Source: Agrobacterium sp. AGB01
Lineage (GTDB): Bacteria > Pseudomonadota > Alphaproteobacteria > Rhizobiales > Rhizobiaceae
Reading direction: 5' to 3'
Assembly: GCF_014851585.1 (NCBI RefSeq)
Contig: NZ_JACVAB010000006.1
Span: 186,001-250,000, forward strand
Length of the DNA stretch: 64,000 bases
Under the pieces are notes generated by a model that was given only the letters and a program-made list of their open reading frames with translations, searched no databases and was not told the origin of the DNA. Numbering within the stretch: the first letter of the stretch is position 1; the number at the start of each line of letters is the position of its first letter. Made by a program: the position numbers and the translations under genes. Below are positions 37,501 to 45,419 of the stretch, one piece after another.

Positions 37501-38058
37501 GCGAAGATCGGTCGCACCGTCAATGACTTCGAATTCGCATCCTATCTGATGTATCCGAAGGTGTTTACGGACTTTGCTTTGGCATCCGAGCAATATGGGC
37601 CTGTGTCAGTTCTTCCCACCCACGCCTATTTCTACGGCATGGCAGATGGCGAGGAACTGTTTGCCGATATCGAACGCGGCAAGACACTGGTTATCGTCAA
37701 TCAGGCGATGAGCGGCACCGACGACAAGGGCATGGTCACCGTGTTCTTCGAAATCAACGGTCAGCCACGCCGCATCAAGGTGCCAGATCGTGCCCATGGC
37801 GCATCCGGCTCAGCTGTCCGTCGCAAGGCCGAGCCAGCCAACGGCGCACATCTGGGCGCACCAATGCCAGGCGTCATCTCTCGCGTCTTCGTCAACCAGG
37901 GCCAGACGATCAAGGCCGGTGATGTATTGCTGTCGATCGAAGCCATGAAGATGGAAACAGCACTGCACGCAGAAAAGGACGGCACAATCGCTGAAGTTCT
38001 GGTGCGCGCAGGCGATCAGATCGACGCCAAGGACCTGCTGGTCATCTACGGCGAGTAA
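34597..38058 (+). CDS. pyc: Pyruvate carboxylase
   Basis: Biotin enzyme that carboxylates pyruvate to oxaloacetate, refilling the TCA cycle. Domains in order: biotin carboxylase (about 1-450, KASWGGGGRGMR and FIEVNPRIQVEHTVTE), carboxyltransferase (about 530-830, DTTMRDGHQSLLATR), central allosteric/PT region (to about 1060), and biotin carrier (EAMKME, biotin lysine K1118). I chose TTG at 34597 because GGGAG lies six bases upstream and the resulting start, KISKILVANRSEIA, matches rhizobial Pyc (1153 aa against 1154 in R. etli). An in-frame ATG at 34567 would add ten residues without homology. Monocistronic with its own terminator. Confidence 0.96.
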   Translation: MKISKILVANRSEIAIRVFRAANELGIKTVAIWAEEDKLSLHRFKADESYQVGRGPHLAKDMGPIESYLSIEEIIRVAKLSGADAIHPGYGLLSESPEFVEACNVAGIIFIGPTADTMRQLGNKVAARNLAISVGVPVVPATDPLPEDMAEVERMAEQIGYPVMLKASWGGGGRGMRAIRKKEDLAREVMEAKREAKAAFGKDEVYLEKLVERARHVESQVLGDTHGNVVHLFERDCSIQRRNQKVVERAPAPYLSEEQRQELANYSLKIAAATNYIGAGTVEYLMDSDTGKFYFIEVNPRIQVEHTVTEVVTGIDIVKAQIHILEGEAIGTPESGVPKQADIRLNGHALQCRITTEDPEHNFIPDYGRITAYRSAAGFGIRLDGGTAYTGAIITRYYDPLLVKVTASGGTPQEAISRMDRALREFRIRGVATNLTFLEAIIGHEKFRNNTYTTRFIDSTPELFQQVKRQDRATKLLTYLADVTVNGHPETKGRATPSDKAAKPIVPYIDKAIPDGTKQLLDKFGPKGFAEWMRNEKRVLVTDTTMRDGHQSLLATRMRTHDIAGVANVYAKALPQLLSLECWGGATFDVSMRFLTEDPWERLSLIREGAPNLLLQMLLRGANGVGYKNYPDNVVKYFVRQAAKGGVDLFRVFDCLNWVENMRVSMDAIAEENKLCEATICYTGDILNSARPKYDLKYYTNLAGELEKAGAHIIAVKDMAGLLKPAAAKVLFTALREATSLPIHFHTHDTSGISAATVLAAVDAGVDAVDAAMDALSGNTSQPCLGSIVEALSGTERDTGLDPEWIRRISFYWEAVRGQYAAFESDLKGPASEVYLHEMPGGQFTNLKEQARSLGLESRWHEVAQAYADANRMFGDIVKVTPSSKVVGDMALMMVSQDLTVSDVENPDKDIAFPESVVSMLKGDLGQSPGGWPEGLQKKALKGDKPYTVRPGSLLEDADLDAERKTIDAKIGRTVNDFEFASYLMYPKVFTDFALASEQYGPVSVLPTHAYFYGMADGEELFADIERGKTLVIVNQAMSGTDDKGMVTVFFEINGQPRRIKVPDRAHGASGSAVRRKAEPANGAHLGAPMPGVISRVFVNQGQTIKAGDVLLSIEAMKMETALHAEKDGTIAEVLVRAGDQIDAKDLLVIYGE

Positions 38059-38088
38059 CAGAATCGCCACTCATGGCGCTTCAACATC

Positions 38089-38115
38089 ATGCCCGCTGAA
38101 AGGCGGGCATTTTTG
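38089..38115 (+). terminator. Terminator of pyc
   Basis: ATGCCCGC and GCGGGCAT form an 8-bp stem (38089-38096 with 38103-38110) followed by TTTTTG, 31 bp after the pyc stop. Confidence 0.88.
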
Positions 38116-38139
38116 TTCTTGCTGTTTTAACTCAATCGA

Positions 38140-38169
38140 TTTATGCGTGTTTTTGCACGTTTATTCACG
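38140..38169 (+). promoter_or_regulatory. Three tandem 10-bp repeats before deoR-family gene
   Basis: TTTATGCGTG, TTTTTGCACG and TTTATTCACG run head to tail with exact 10-bp period, ending 11 bp before the ATG. An adjacent dyad ATTGA-TAG-TCAAT (38170-38182) overlaps the start codon. Helically phased T-rich repeats of this type suit binding by a DeoR-family oligomer, so autoregulation is likely. Confidence 0.55.
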
Positions 38170-38180
38170 ATTGATAGTCA

Positions 38181-38987
38181 ATGTCCAAAACAGAGCATTT
38201 TGTAAGCGAAAGACAGGCCTTCATTCTCTCGGAACTCGAGACGAAAGGTCGTGTCATTGCGCAGGAACTCGCCCAGACCTTCAGCACCTCGGAGGACACC
38301 ATCCGCCGTGACCTGCGTGAGATGGCCGCCCGCGGTGAATGCGAACGTGTTTACGGCGGTGCGTTAAAGACAACAGGCATCACCACGCCACTGCAGACGC
38401 GCCTGACCGAAAAAACCGATCGCAAAGCGCTTCTCGCACAAGCGGTCGTCTCGCTGCTCAGCGAGGGAATGGTTGTCTTTATCGATGCCGGCTCAACAAA
38501 TCTCGCGGTCGCCCGCCAGATACCGCAGGATTTGCGTCTGACGGCGATTACCAACACACCCATCATTGCCGCAGAACTTGCCGGTAAATCTGGTGTTGAT
38601 TTGATTGTGATTGGCGGCAAGGTCGACGCCAATGTCGGCGCATCCATTGACGCCACGGCGCTGCGACAGCTGGAACAGGTACGTCCTGATCTGTGTATTC
38701 TCGGCGCCTGCGGCATGACTCTGGAACATGGCCTTGCTGCAGACATTTACGAGGATGCGGTTTTCAAGCGCTTGGCATGCCAGGCAAGTGCGAAAATATT
38801 GGCTGCCATTACCCGTGAAAAACTTGGCCATAAGGCAGCCTTCAATGTGTGTGATCTCAGTGATCCGCTGTCGCTCATTCTCGAACATCAGGCAGATCAG
38901 GTCTTCACCAATGCCTTGATCGCTCGCGGCATTAAAATTCACATGGCCGCATCCGCTTCATTACAACCCGTAATCCCCAATTCCTGA
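38181..38987 (+). CDS. DeoR/GlpR-family transcriptional regulator
   Basis: A 268-aa repressor-type regulator. The N-terminal winged HTH spans about residues 8-62 (ERQAFILSELETKGRV, then FSTSEDTIRRDLREM, the DeoR signature). The C-terminal sugar-phosphate sensor domain, related to ribose-5-phosphate isomerase, has FIDAGSTNLAVARQI and later GACGMTLEHGLAADIYEDA. Members respond to phosphorylated sugars. The gene is 11 bp before an MFS transporter, which is its probable target along with itself. No Shine-Dalgarno is obvious before the ATG; three tandem repeats and a dyad occupy that space instead, suggesting translation and transcription are both affected there. Confidence 0.88.
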   Translation: MSKTEHFVSERQAFILSELETKGRVIAQELAQTFSTSEDTIRRDLREMAARGECERVYGGALKTTGITTPLQTRLTEKTDRKALLAQAVVSLLSEGMVVFIDAGSTNLAVARQIPQDLRLTAITNTPIIAAELAGKSGVDLIVIGGKVDANVGASIDATALRQLEQVRPDLCILGACGMTLEHGLAADIYEDAVFKRLACQASAKILAAITREKLGHKAAFNVCDLSDPLSLILEHQADQVFTNALIARGIKIHMAASASLQPVIPNS

Positions 38988-38998
38988 GGATAACTCCG

Positions 38999-40189
38999 AT
39001 GTCTGGCTCTGCCATGAACACCACCTTGCCCGTCCGCACGCCCTATATGACGAGAACACGACTGGCCATTTCTCTGCTGTTCCTGATGAACGGTTTCATG
39101 ATGGGTTCCTGGGCACCAATGATCCCGGAATTTGCCCACCGGCTTTCCTTGAGTGAAAGCCAGCTCGGTCTTGTCATCTTGATGTTCGGCGTCGGATCAT
39201 TGCTGATGATGCCAGTGGCAGGCGCAAAAATCGCCCGTTACGGCTCCAGAAAAGTGTCACTGACAGCCGCCGTTGCGTTTCTGCCGACCCTTCTGCTGAT
39301 CACTCTCACCAACAACATCTGGAGCGGTGTGGCCGCAGTGGTGTTGTTCGGTGGTCTTACGGGCGCCATGGACGTGGCGATGAATGCCAACGCAGTCGCA
39401 ACAGAGCGTAGCATGCGCCGCTCGATCATGTCGTCTTGCCATGCCTTCTGGAGCCTTGGCGGCTTGCTCGGTGCTGGTCTTGGCGGCTTGCTCATCAAAC
39501 AGATCGGCGTTTATGGCCATGCTATAACCCTGACGGTGGTCGCCGCAATCCTGCTGACAATCGCATGGCCACGTGTTCTTGCCGATCCTCCGCATCCTGA
39601 ACAACACCACGAAAAGCTTCGCCTGCCGATGACACCACTACCTTGGATCATTGGTATCATGGCGCTGTTTTCCATGGTGCCGGAAGGTGCGATCCTTGAT
39701 TGGGGTGCCCTTTATCTGCGCAATGAACTTGGCGCTTCGGTCACCGCCTCGGGTTTTGCCTTTGCCGCATTCTCTATGACAATGGCCATCATGCGTTTCG
39801 CCGGCGATCTGGTGCGTGACCGGTTCGGTGCCGTAAACACCTTGCGTGTCTGCTCGGTGATCTCGATTATCGGCCTGTTGATTGCCGGCATCGCCACCAA
39901 CCCGGTTGTCGCTATCGCCGGCTTTGCTATCGCCGGTATCGGTATTTCCAACATGGTGCCAATTGCCTTCTCGGCGGCTGGCAACATGCCGGGCCTCGCA
40001 CCGGGCATTGGCCTCTCGGTTGTAACAACCATGGGGTATTCCGGTATTCTGGTTGCCCCATCTGCGATCGGCTTCATTGCCGAGCATATCGGGCTTGGAA
40101 CAGTATTCATCGGCCTGCCGGTACTGCACGTTATCGTACTGCTTCTCTCGAGGCTGGCCCGCCACGCAGATGGTGCCAGCGGCCACTGA
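38999..40189 (+). CDS. MFS transporter (YbjJ-like)
   Basis: A 396-aa major-facilitator permease with about twelve membrane helices split by a central loop (ADPPHPEQHHEKLRLP, about residues 198-213). The early helix pair ending MIPEFAHRLSLSESQLGLVILMFGVG and the loop RYGSRKVS fit the MFS pattern, as does the repeated RDRFGAVNTL in the second half. It resembles the YbjJ/fucose-permease-like group, but substrate and direction are unknown. Co-transcribed with the DeoR-type regulator 11 bp upstream, so export or uptake of a sugar-related compound is plausible. An in-frame ATG at 39014 could be the true start. Confidence 0.8.
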   Translation: MSGSAMNTTLPVRTPYMTRTRLAISLLFLMNGFMMGSWAPMIPEFAHRLSLSESQLGLVILMFGVGSLLMMPVAGAKIARYGSRKVSLTAAVAFLPTLLLITLTNNIWSGVAAVVLFGGLTGAMDVAMNANAVATERSMRRSIMSSCHAFWSLGGLLGAGLGGLLIKQIGVYGHAITLTVVAAILLTIAWPRVLADPPHPEQHHEKLRLPMTPLPWIIGIMALFSMVPEGAILDWGALYLRNELGASVTASGFAFAAFSMTMAIMRFAGDLVRDRFGAVNTLRVCSVISIIGLLIAGIATNPVVAIAGFAIAGIGISNMVPIAFSAAGNMPGLAPGIGLSVVTTMGYSGILVAPSAIGFIAEHIGLGTVFIGLPVLHVIVLLLSRLARHADGASGH

Positions 40190-40205
40190 CCGGTTTCAAC
40201 CGCAG

Positions 40206-40235
40206 AAAAATGTCCGCCACATCAACTGGCGGACA
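40206..40235 (-). terminator. Hairpin with T run on minus strand
   Basis: TGTCCGCCA and TGGCGGACA form a 9-bp stem. Five A precede it on the plus strand, so the terminator form is on the minus strand, 13 bp after the stop of the small frame at 40248-40403. On the plus strand it could only weakly end the MFS transcript. Confidence 0.5.
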
Positions 40236-40247
40236 TATCGACACCGT

Positions 40248-40403
40248 TTAAGACGCCTTTGTAATCATGATCTCAATCAAAGATTGCATCGCAGGAAAAT
40301 CTGCAGCCTTTATGTATTTCATTTTTTGTGATTGATGATAATTCCTGACAATGATCATCAAAGCGCCTGAAATAGGCGACAAATCAGTACTTCCTGGCGG
40401 CAT
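40248..40403 (-). CDS. Doubtful small minus-strand frame (51 aa)
   Basis: Starting at the ATG at 40403 (MPPGSTDLSPISGALMII and onwards, ending IMITKAS) it would encode 51 residues of no family I recognise. In its favour are the terminator-like hairpin just after the stop and the lack of any other gene in this stretch. Against it are the absence of a good ribosome site and the fact that the frame also runs open into the ispG antisense strand. It may be a remnant or chance. Confidence 0.22.
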   Translation of the reverse strand: MPPGSTDLSPISGALMIIVRNYHQSQKMKYIKAADFPAMQSLIEIMITKAS

Positions 40404-40503
40404 GTAGTGCCACTCAAAGCAAAACGTGATAGGTATAATATTGACAAGGCACGCGCCTTGATCCACCTGAATAGGCGCATTTGTCGCAAGCGTAGAGATA
40501 ACG

Positions 40504-41754
40504 ATGTCATCACCCACTGATTTTGATCCCAAGCCACGCCGTGCCTCGGTTGCCGTCGATGTGGGGGGCGTCATCGTCGGTGGCGGAGCGCCTGTTGTTG
40601 TGCAGTCCATGACCAACACCGACACGGCCGACATTGACGCAACTGTTGCGCAGGTTGCCGCGCTTTATCGCGCTGGCTCTGAAATCGTTCGCATCACCGT
40701 TGACCGTGATGAAAGCGCTGCCGCTGTACCGAAAGTACGCGACCGGCTGTTGCGCCTTGGTCTTGATGTCCCGCTGGTGGGCGACTTCCATTACATTGGC
40801 CACAAACTGCTGGCGGATCATCCCGCCTGTGCGGAAGCGCTGGCAAAATATCGCATCAATCCCGGCAATGTCGGCTTCAAAGACAAAAAGGACAAGCAGT
40901 TCGGCGATATCGTCGAAATGGCGATCCGTTATGACAAGCCGGTTCGAATCGGCGTCAACTGGGGGTCTCTCGATCAGGAACTGCTGACCACATTGATGGA
41001 CAAGAACCAGGCTGAAGGTTTTCCTCTGTCTGCCCGTCAGGTCACCCGCGAAGCCATCGTGCAATCAGCACTGATTTCGGCCGAGCTGGCCGAAGATATC
41101 GGCCTACCACGCAATCGCATCATCCTGTCGGCCAAGGTCAGTCAGGTGCAGGATCTGATTGCCGTCTATTCCATGCTGTCAGAACGTTCTGACCACGCCC
41201 TGCATCTTGGCCTGACCGAAGCGGGCATGGGCTCCAAGGGCATTGTCGCGTCTTCTGCGGCCATGGGTTATGTACTGCAACACGGTATTGGTGACACGAT
41301 CCGCGTATCTCTGACGCCGGAACCCAATGGCGACCGTACCCGCGAAGTGCAGGTTGCGCAGGAACTCCTGCAGGTCATGGGCTTCCGTCAGTTCATTCCT
41401 GTTGTTGCGGCGTGTCCCGGCTGTGGTCGCACGACCTCGACGGTGTTCCAGGAACTGGCGCAGAACATCCAGAACGACATCCGCAAAAACATGCCGATCT
41501 GGAAGGAAAAATATCCAGGCGTCGAGGGTCTCAACGTTGCGGTCATGGGCTGCATCGTCAACGGCCCGGGCGAAAGCAAACATGCTGATATCGGAATTTC
41601 CCTGCCTGGCACCGGAGAAACTCCCGCCGCTCCGGTCTTCATCGATGGTCAGAAAGCCCTGACCTTGCGTGGTCCAGATATTGCAGCAGATTTCGAAGCG
41701 CTGGTCATCGACTACATTGAAAAGCGGTTTGGACACAAACACGCAGCAGAATAA
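40504..41754 (+). CDS. ispG: 4-hydroxy-3-methylbut-2-enyl-diphosphate synthase
   Basis: Iron-sulfur enzyme of the MEP isoprenoid pathway that turns MEcPP into HMBPP. The 416-aa protein has [14 protein letters not shown] near the N-terminus of the TIM barrel and the cluster ligands in [14 protein letters not shown] (two Cys) and [15 protein letters not shown] (third Cys) in the C-terminal domain. The length fits the two-domain bacterial form. It appears monocistronic; ispA, another isoprenoid gene, lies 2 kb away on the other strand. The upstream region has a TTGACA-type -35 box but I could not fix a -10 box. Confidence 0.95.
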   Translation: MSSPTDFDPKPRRASVAVDVGGVIVGGGAPVVVQSMTNTDTADIDATVAQVAALYRAGSEIVRITVDRDESAAAVPKVRDRLLRLGLDVPLVGDFHYIGHKLLADHPACAEALAKYRINPGNVGFKDKKDKQFGDIVEMAIRYDKPVRIGVNWGSLDQELLTTLMDKNQAEGFPLSARQVTREAIVQSALISAELAEDIGLPRNRIILSAKVSQVQDLIAVYSMLSERSDHALHLGLTEAGMGSKGIVASSAAMGYVLQHGIGDTIRVSLTPEPNGDRTREVQVAQELLQVMGFRQFIPVVAACPGCGRTTSTVFQELAQNIQNDIRKNMPIWKEKYPGVEGLNVAVMGCIVNGPGESKHADIGISLPGTGETPAAPVFIDGQKALTLRGPDIAADFEALVIDYIEKRFGHKHAAE

Positions 41755-41822
41755 TCAACAGCCGCCGAGATTTTGCCGGATTCGTGTTATTTCAGGTCCA
41801 TCAATCAAGGAGCCATGATTCG

Positions 41823-42491
41823 ATGATCAAGAAGTTTGCAATCCTCGCGCTTGCCGCAACATTCCTTTCAGCCTGCACCACTACGGACCCCTATACTGGC
41901 GAACAGAAGATGTCCAACATGGCAGGCGGCGCCGGTATCGGTGCTGTTGCAGGTGCGCTTGGCGGTCTGGCTGTGGGCGGCGGCTCCGGCAAGTCCGGTC
42001 GTAATGCCATCCTGCTGGGCGCAGGTATTGGCGCGCTGGCTGGCGGCATGGTCGGCAACTACATGGACAACCAAGAGGCAGAACTGCGTCAGCAGCTTCA
42101 GGGCACCGGCGTTTCGGTGACCCGTCGTGGTGACAGCATTGTTCTCAACATGCCATCCAACATCACTTTCGCAACCGATCAGGATCAGGTGATCCCACCG
42201 TTCTACGACACACTGAACTCGGTCGCCATTGTTCTGAACAAGTTCAACCGCACGCTGATCGATATCAATGGCCATACCGATTCCACCGGCAGCCTTGCCC
42301 ACAACCAGGGTCTGTCTGAGCGCCGTGCCGCGTCCGTTGCCAACTACATCGGCGCGCGTGGCGTAGACCAGCGCCGCATTTCGACACTGGGTTACGGCCC
42401 GTCGCAGCCAGTTGCCTCCAACGCAACACCAGATGGCCGCGCGCAGAACCGCCGCGTCGAAGTGTTGATCTCTCCGCTGACCCAGAGCTGA
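41823..42491 (+). CDS. OmpA-family lipoprotein with glycine zipper
   Basis: A 222-aa outer-membrane lipoprotein. The signal peptide ends in the lipobox LSAC (Cys about residue 18). A glycine-zipper membrane segment follows (GGAGIGAVAGALGGL to GAGIGALAGGMVGNYMD, about 38-85). The C-terminal OmpA-like peptidoglycan-binding domain has FATDQDQVI, INGHTDSTGS and NQGLSERRAASVANYI, then a conserved QNRRVEVLI. It thus anchors the outer membrane to the cell wall. The ATG at 41823 follows AAGGAG; an earlier out-of-frame ATG at 41815 runs into a stop after three codons. Monocistronic with its own terminator. Confidence 0.9.
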   Translation: MIKKFAILALAATFLSACTTTDPYTGEQKMSNMAGGAGIGAVAGALGGLAVGGGSGKSGRNAILLGAGIGALAGGMVGNYMDNQEAELRQQLQGTGVSVTRRGDSIVLNMPSNITFATDQDQVIPPFYDTLNSVAIVLNKFNRTLIDINGHTDSTGSLAHNQGLSERRAASVANYIGARGVDQRRISTLGYGPSQPVASNATPDGRAQNRRVEVLISPLTQS

Positions 42492-42515
42492 TAGAATTTA
42501 CATACACACCAATTG

Positions 42516-42543
42516 AAAAACGCCGCTTTATGCGGCGTTTTTT
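42516..42543. terminator. Bidirectional terminator, OmpA lipoprotein / hisC
   Basis: An 11-bp stem (42516-42526 with 42532-42542) bounded by A and T runs lies between the two convergent genes. Confidence 0.9.
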
Positions 42544-42546
42544 ATG

Positions 42547-43611
42547 TCAGGCAGATGCAAAAACCTGATCCAGCGCCGTGATCAGTGCCTGGCACTGCTC
42601 TTCAGTCCCAATGGAAATGCGCAGGAAATCCGAAATACGCGGTTTGTCGAAATGGCGCACCAAAACGGCACGTTCACGCAAAGCAAGAGCAAGTGCCTTG
42701 CCCGCCCATCCATCCTTGCGGGCAAAGATGAAATTGGCCTGCGATGGCAAAATATCGAAGCCACGTTCGCGCAACGCCTGTTCCAGCCTCTGGCGATTGT
42801 CGATCAGCTTCTGGCGGTGATCCGTGAACCAGATGTCATCCTCAATCGATGCAACAGCTGCGGCCTGTGCCAGCCGGTCGAGCGGATAGGAGTTGAAACT
42901 GTCCTTCAGCCGTTCCAGTGCGTCGATGAGCGGGCGTTGTGCGACCGCATAACCGACACGCATGCCAGCCAGCGAACGGGACTTGGAAAACGTCCTGATG
43001 ACAATCAGATTGTCATGATCGCAGACAAGCGGAACGGCCGTTTCACCGCCAAAATCAATGTAGGCTTCGTCAATCGCCACCACCTGATCGGCATGGGAGT
43101 TGACCAGTTTTTTGATATCGGCAAGCGGCAACCCAATGCCGGTTGGCGCATTGGGATTTGGCAGAATGATCGCACCACATTCCCCTTCGTAATCCTCCAG
43201 GCGGATCTGAAAGTTGTCGTCCAGCGGTACGGTCGTGGTTTTAACGTCGAAAAACCGGCTATATGTCGGATAAAAGCTGTAGGTGATATCTGGATAAAGC
43301 AGCGGTTTTTCGTGTTTCAGAAGGCCGGCAAAGATAAATGCCAGAACCTCATCCGAACCATTCCCAACAAAAACCTCATCCGGCGAGACCCCATGATAGG
43401 CAGCAATCGTCTCTCTCAGCTTTTTGGCAGAAGGATCGGGATAAAGCCGCAAATCCTCCGTGGCATTGTCACGAACGGCTTCCAAAACCTTGGGAGAAGG
43501 CCCCCACGGGTTTTCATTGGTGTTGAGTTTGACAAGATTGGCGATGACTGGCTGCTCTCCCGCCACATACGGATGAAGCGATGCAACAATAGGAGACCAG
43601 AATTTGCTCAT
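42547..43611 (-). CDS. hisC: Histidinol-phosphate aminotransferase
   Basis: PLP aminotransferase (fold type I), 354 aa, for the imidazole-acetol-phosphate step of histidine biosynthesis; such enzymes may also act on aromatic amino acids. KLNTNENPWGPSP is the substrate-arm motif, VGNGSDEVLAF binds PLP, NPNAPTGIG follows, and the Schiff-base lysine is in TFSKSRSLAGMRVGY. The ATG at 43611 follows a purine-rich site (GGAAAGAAAGAG) and lies one base after the ispA stop, so ispA-hisC are translationally coupled. No other his gene is nearby, and this could be a second, stand-alone copy. Confidence 0.9.
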   Translation of the reverse strand: MSKFWSPIVASLHPYVAGEQPVIANLVKLNTNENPWGPSPKVLEAVRDNATEDLRLYPDPSAKKLRETIAAYHGVSPDEVFVGNGSDEVLAFIFAGLLKHEKPLLYPDITYSFYPTYSRFFDVKTTTVPLDDNFQIRLEDYEGECGAIILPNPNAPTGIGLPLADIKKLVNSHADQVVAIDEAYIDFGGETAVPLVCDHDNLIVIRTFSKSRSLAGMRVGYAVAQRPLIDALERLKDSFNSYPLDRLAQAAAVASIEDDIWFTDHRQKLIDNRQRLEQALRERGFDILPSQANFIFARKDGWAGKALALALRERAVLVRHFDKPRISDFLRISIGTEEQCQALITALDQVFASA

Positions 43612-43612
43612 C

Positions 43613-44527
43613 TCAACTCTTTCTTTCCGCAATAAACCGCGCAGCGGCGGTTAGAATATCGGCACGTTCGCCGTAAGGCTCCAGAAGCTGCGAGGCCTCA
43701 TCAACCAGTTCACCCAGACGCTGTTCAGCCCACGCTTGCCCACGCAAGGCAACAAGAGTGCCCTTGCCACGTGCCGCGTCCTTGCCCGTCGCCTTGCCCA
43801 TGGTAGCGGCATCGGCCGTCAGGTCGAGAAGATCGTCCGCCAACTGGAACGCAAGTCCAACGCGCTCGCCGAAGGTTCTGAGCCGTTGACGCGTCTCTAA
43901 ATCGGCACCAGCAATGATCGCACCGGCCTCACAGGCAAAACGCAACAGCGCTCCGGTTTTCATGGCCTGCAGGGTGATGATACCCTGCTCGTCCGGCGCC
44001 TGTTTTTCAGCCGCAAGATCAAACGCCTGCCCACCAGCCATGCCGCCTATACCGGCTGCCCGTGCAAGCGCCAGGATAAGAGCCGTTTTGGAAGCGTCCG
44101 GCAGCGGAGTTTCTGGTGCTGCAATAATGTCGAATGCGATTGTCAGCAGGCTGTCACCGGCCAGAATAGCGGTCGCCTCGTCAAACTTGCGATGCACGGT
44201 GGGTTGGCCGCGGCGCAGATCATCATCGTCCATCGCCGGAAGGTCGTCATGGACAAGAGAATAACAATGCAGGCACTCCAGCGCCGAGCCGACACGCAAG
44301 GCCGCCAGCGCGTTGCCGCCCAGCATTTTGCTGCTCTCGATCACCAGAAACGGCCGCAAACGTTTGCCGCCATTCAGTACGCCATAACGCATCGCTTCCA
44401 GCAGGTTATCCGGTCTGGTGATTTCATCGCTGCGATGGGCTGGGGAAAGAACGTTATCCAGCAGATTTTCCACCTGCTGCGCGTTTTCACGCAATGCGCG
44501 TTCGAATAAGGTTGTTTCTGGCTTCAT
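43613..44527 (-). CDS. ispA: Polyprenyl (farnesyl/geranylgeranyl) diphosphate synthase
   Basis: A 304-aa trans-prenyltransferase that condenses IPP with allylic diphosphates. The first aspartate-rich motif is HDDLPAMDDDDLRRG (about residues 96-110) and the second is FQLADDLLDLTAD. GGKRLRP near residue 55 binds IPP. The ATG at 44527, preceded by AAAGAG, gives the normal length for bacterial FPP synthase; an open extension upstream lacks homology. Coupled to hisC downstream and divergent from mtgA. The residues before the first motif (ECLHCYSLV) fit the FPP/GGPP-forming short-chain type, but product length is not certain. Confidence 0.92.
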   Translation of the reverse strand: MKPETTLFERALRENAQQVENLLDNVLSPAHRSDEITRPDNLLEAMRYGVLNGGKRLRPFLVIESSKMLGGNALAALRVGSALECLHCYSLVHDDLPAMDDDDLRRGQPTVHRKFDEATAILAGDSLLTIAFDIIAAPETPLPDASKTALILALARAAGIGGMAGGQAFDLAAEKQAPDEQGIITLQAMKTGALLRFACEAGAIIAGADLETRQRLRTFGERVGLAFQLADDLLDLTADAATMGKATGKDAARGKGTLVALRGQAWAEQRLGELVDEASQLLEPYGERADILTAAARFIAERKS

Positions 44528-44727
44528 GGCCGCTCTTTGCCATGAGAAGTTAACACAGGCAATGAAAATCAGGCTTTTTGCAGCATCTGCAAGGCTTGAT
44601 CGCATCTTGCCAATGTGAAACGGTTCGGCAAACAAAAAGGCACAGGTTTGAAAGATTGGCAGTCGCACCTGAAAACCAGAATGATGACGTTGTACTGTCG
44701 CAGGATGACGATGCGCAGGATACGTCC

Positions 44728-45411
44728 ATGCTGAGGGGACGCAGTCTCTGGCAGCGTCTGGTCATGGCGATCTTAATCTTCCTTGCCCTGCCCTATTTTC
44801 TCATTCTGGTTTACGCACTGCCATTCATGCGGCCGGTCTCTACGCTGATGCTTGCCGATCTGGTGACGTTACAGGGCTATGACCGGCAATGGGTCTCGAT
44901 CGATGACATTTCACCAAATGTCGTTCGGTCCGTCATGATGTCGGAGGACGGCCAGTTCTGTTTCCATGGCGGTGTTGACTGGAAACAGATGAGTGGTGTG
45001 ATCGAGGGCACATTGCAGGGTGATACCACACGTGGTGCCAGCACCATTCCCATGCAGACCGCAAAGAACCTGTTTTTGTGGAATGGCCGTTTCTTCGTTC
45101 GTAAAATTCTGGAAATTCCATTGGCCATGACCGCTGACTTCGTCTGGTCGAAAAAGCGGATGATAGAAATATATCTGAACGTCGCCGAATGGGGACCGGG
45201 TATCTACGGCATCGAAGCGGCGGCCCGTTATCACTTCAAGACATCAGCCTCCAAGCTCAGCACCAGACAGGCAGCACTTCTGGCCGTCAGCCTGCCAAAC
45301 CCGATCGAACGCGTCGCCTCCAAGCCGGGACGTGGCACTCAGCGGCTGGCGACGCTCAATGAGCGCCGCGCCCGTGCATCCGGCGGCTACGTCGGATGTG
45401 TTCTCGATTGA
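44728..45411 (+). CDS. mtgA: Monofunctional biosynthetic peptidoglycan transglycosylase
   Basis: GT51 enzyme that polymerises lipid II glycan chains. From the ATG at 44728 it is 227 aa, with one membrane helix ([21 protein letters not shown], split here only by loop residues) and then the catalytic domain: [14 protein letters not shown] contains the catalytic Glu, and [27 protein letters not shown] and [11 protein letters not shown] follow in GT51 order. AGGA lies eight bases before the chosen start. The frame is open back to an ATG at 44578, which would add a polar N-terminal tail of 50 residues; I prefer the shorter form. Convergent with galM with an 8-bp gap. Confidence 0.9.
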   Translation: MLRGRSLWQRLVMAILIFLALPYFLILVYALPFMRPVSTLMLADLVTLQGYDRQWVSIDDISPNVVRSVMMSEDGQFCFHGGVDWKQMSGVIEGTLQGDTTRGASTIPMQTAKNLFLWNGRFFVRKILEIPLAMTADFVWSKKRMIEIYLNVAEWGPGIYGIEAAARYHFKTSASKLSTRQAALLAVSLPNPIERVASKPGRGTQRLATLNERRARASGGYVGCVLD

Positions 45412-45419
45412 CTGGCTGA

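Larger units (their letters stand above)
40190..40503. other. 314-bp AT-richer region between MFS gene and ispG
   Basis: The stretch is visibly AT-richer than its surroundings. It holds a 9-bp hairpin (40211-40219 with 40227-40235), a doubtful small minus-strand frame ending at 40248, and the putative promoter region of ispG with TTGACA at 40441-40446 overlapping GGCACGCGCCTTGA at 40448-40461. Confidence 0.5.

Noticed and set aside
42544-43635. Plus-strand frame of 363 codons opposite hisC
   Set aside because: hisC on the minus strand has complete aminotransferase motifs; the plus-strand product has none.
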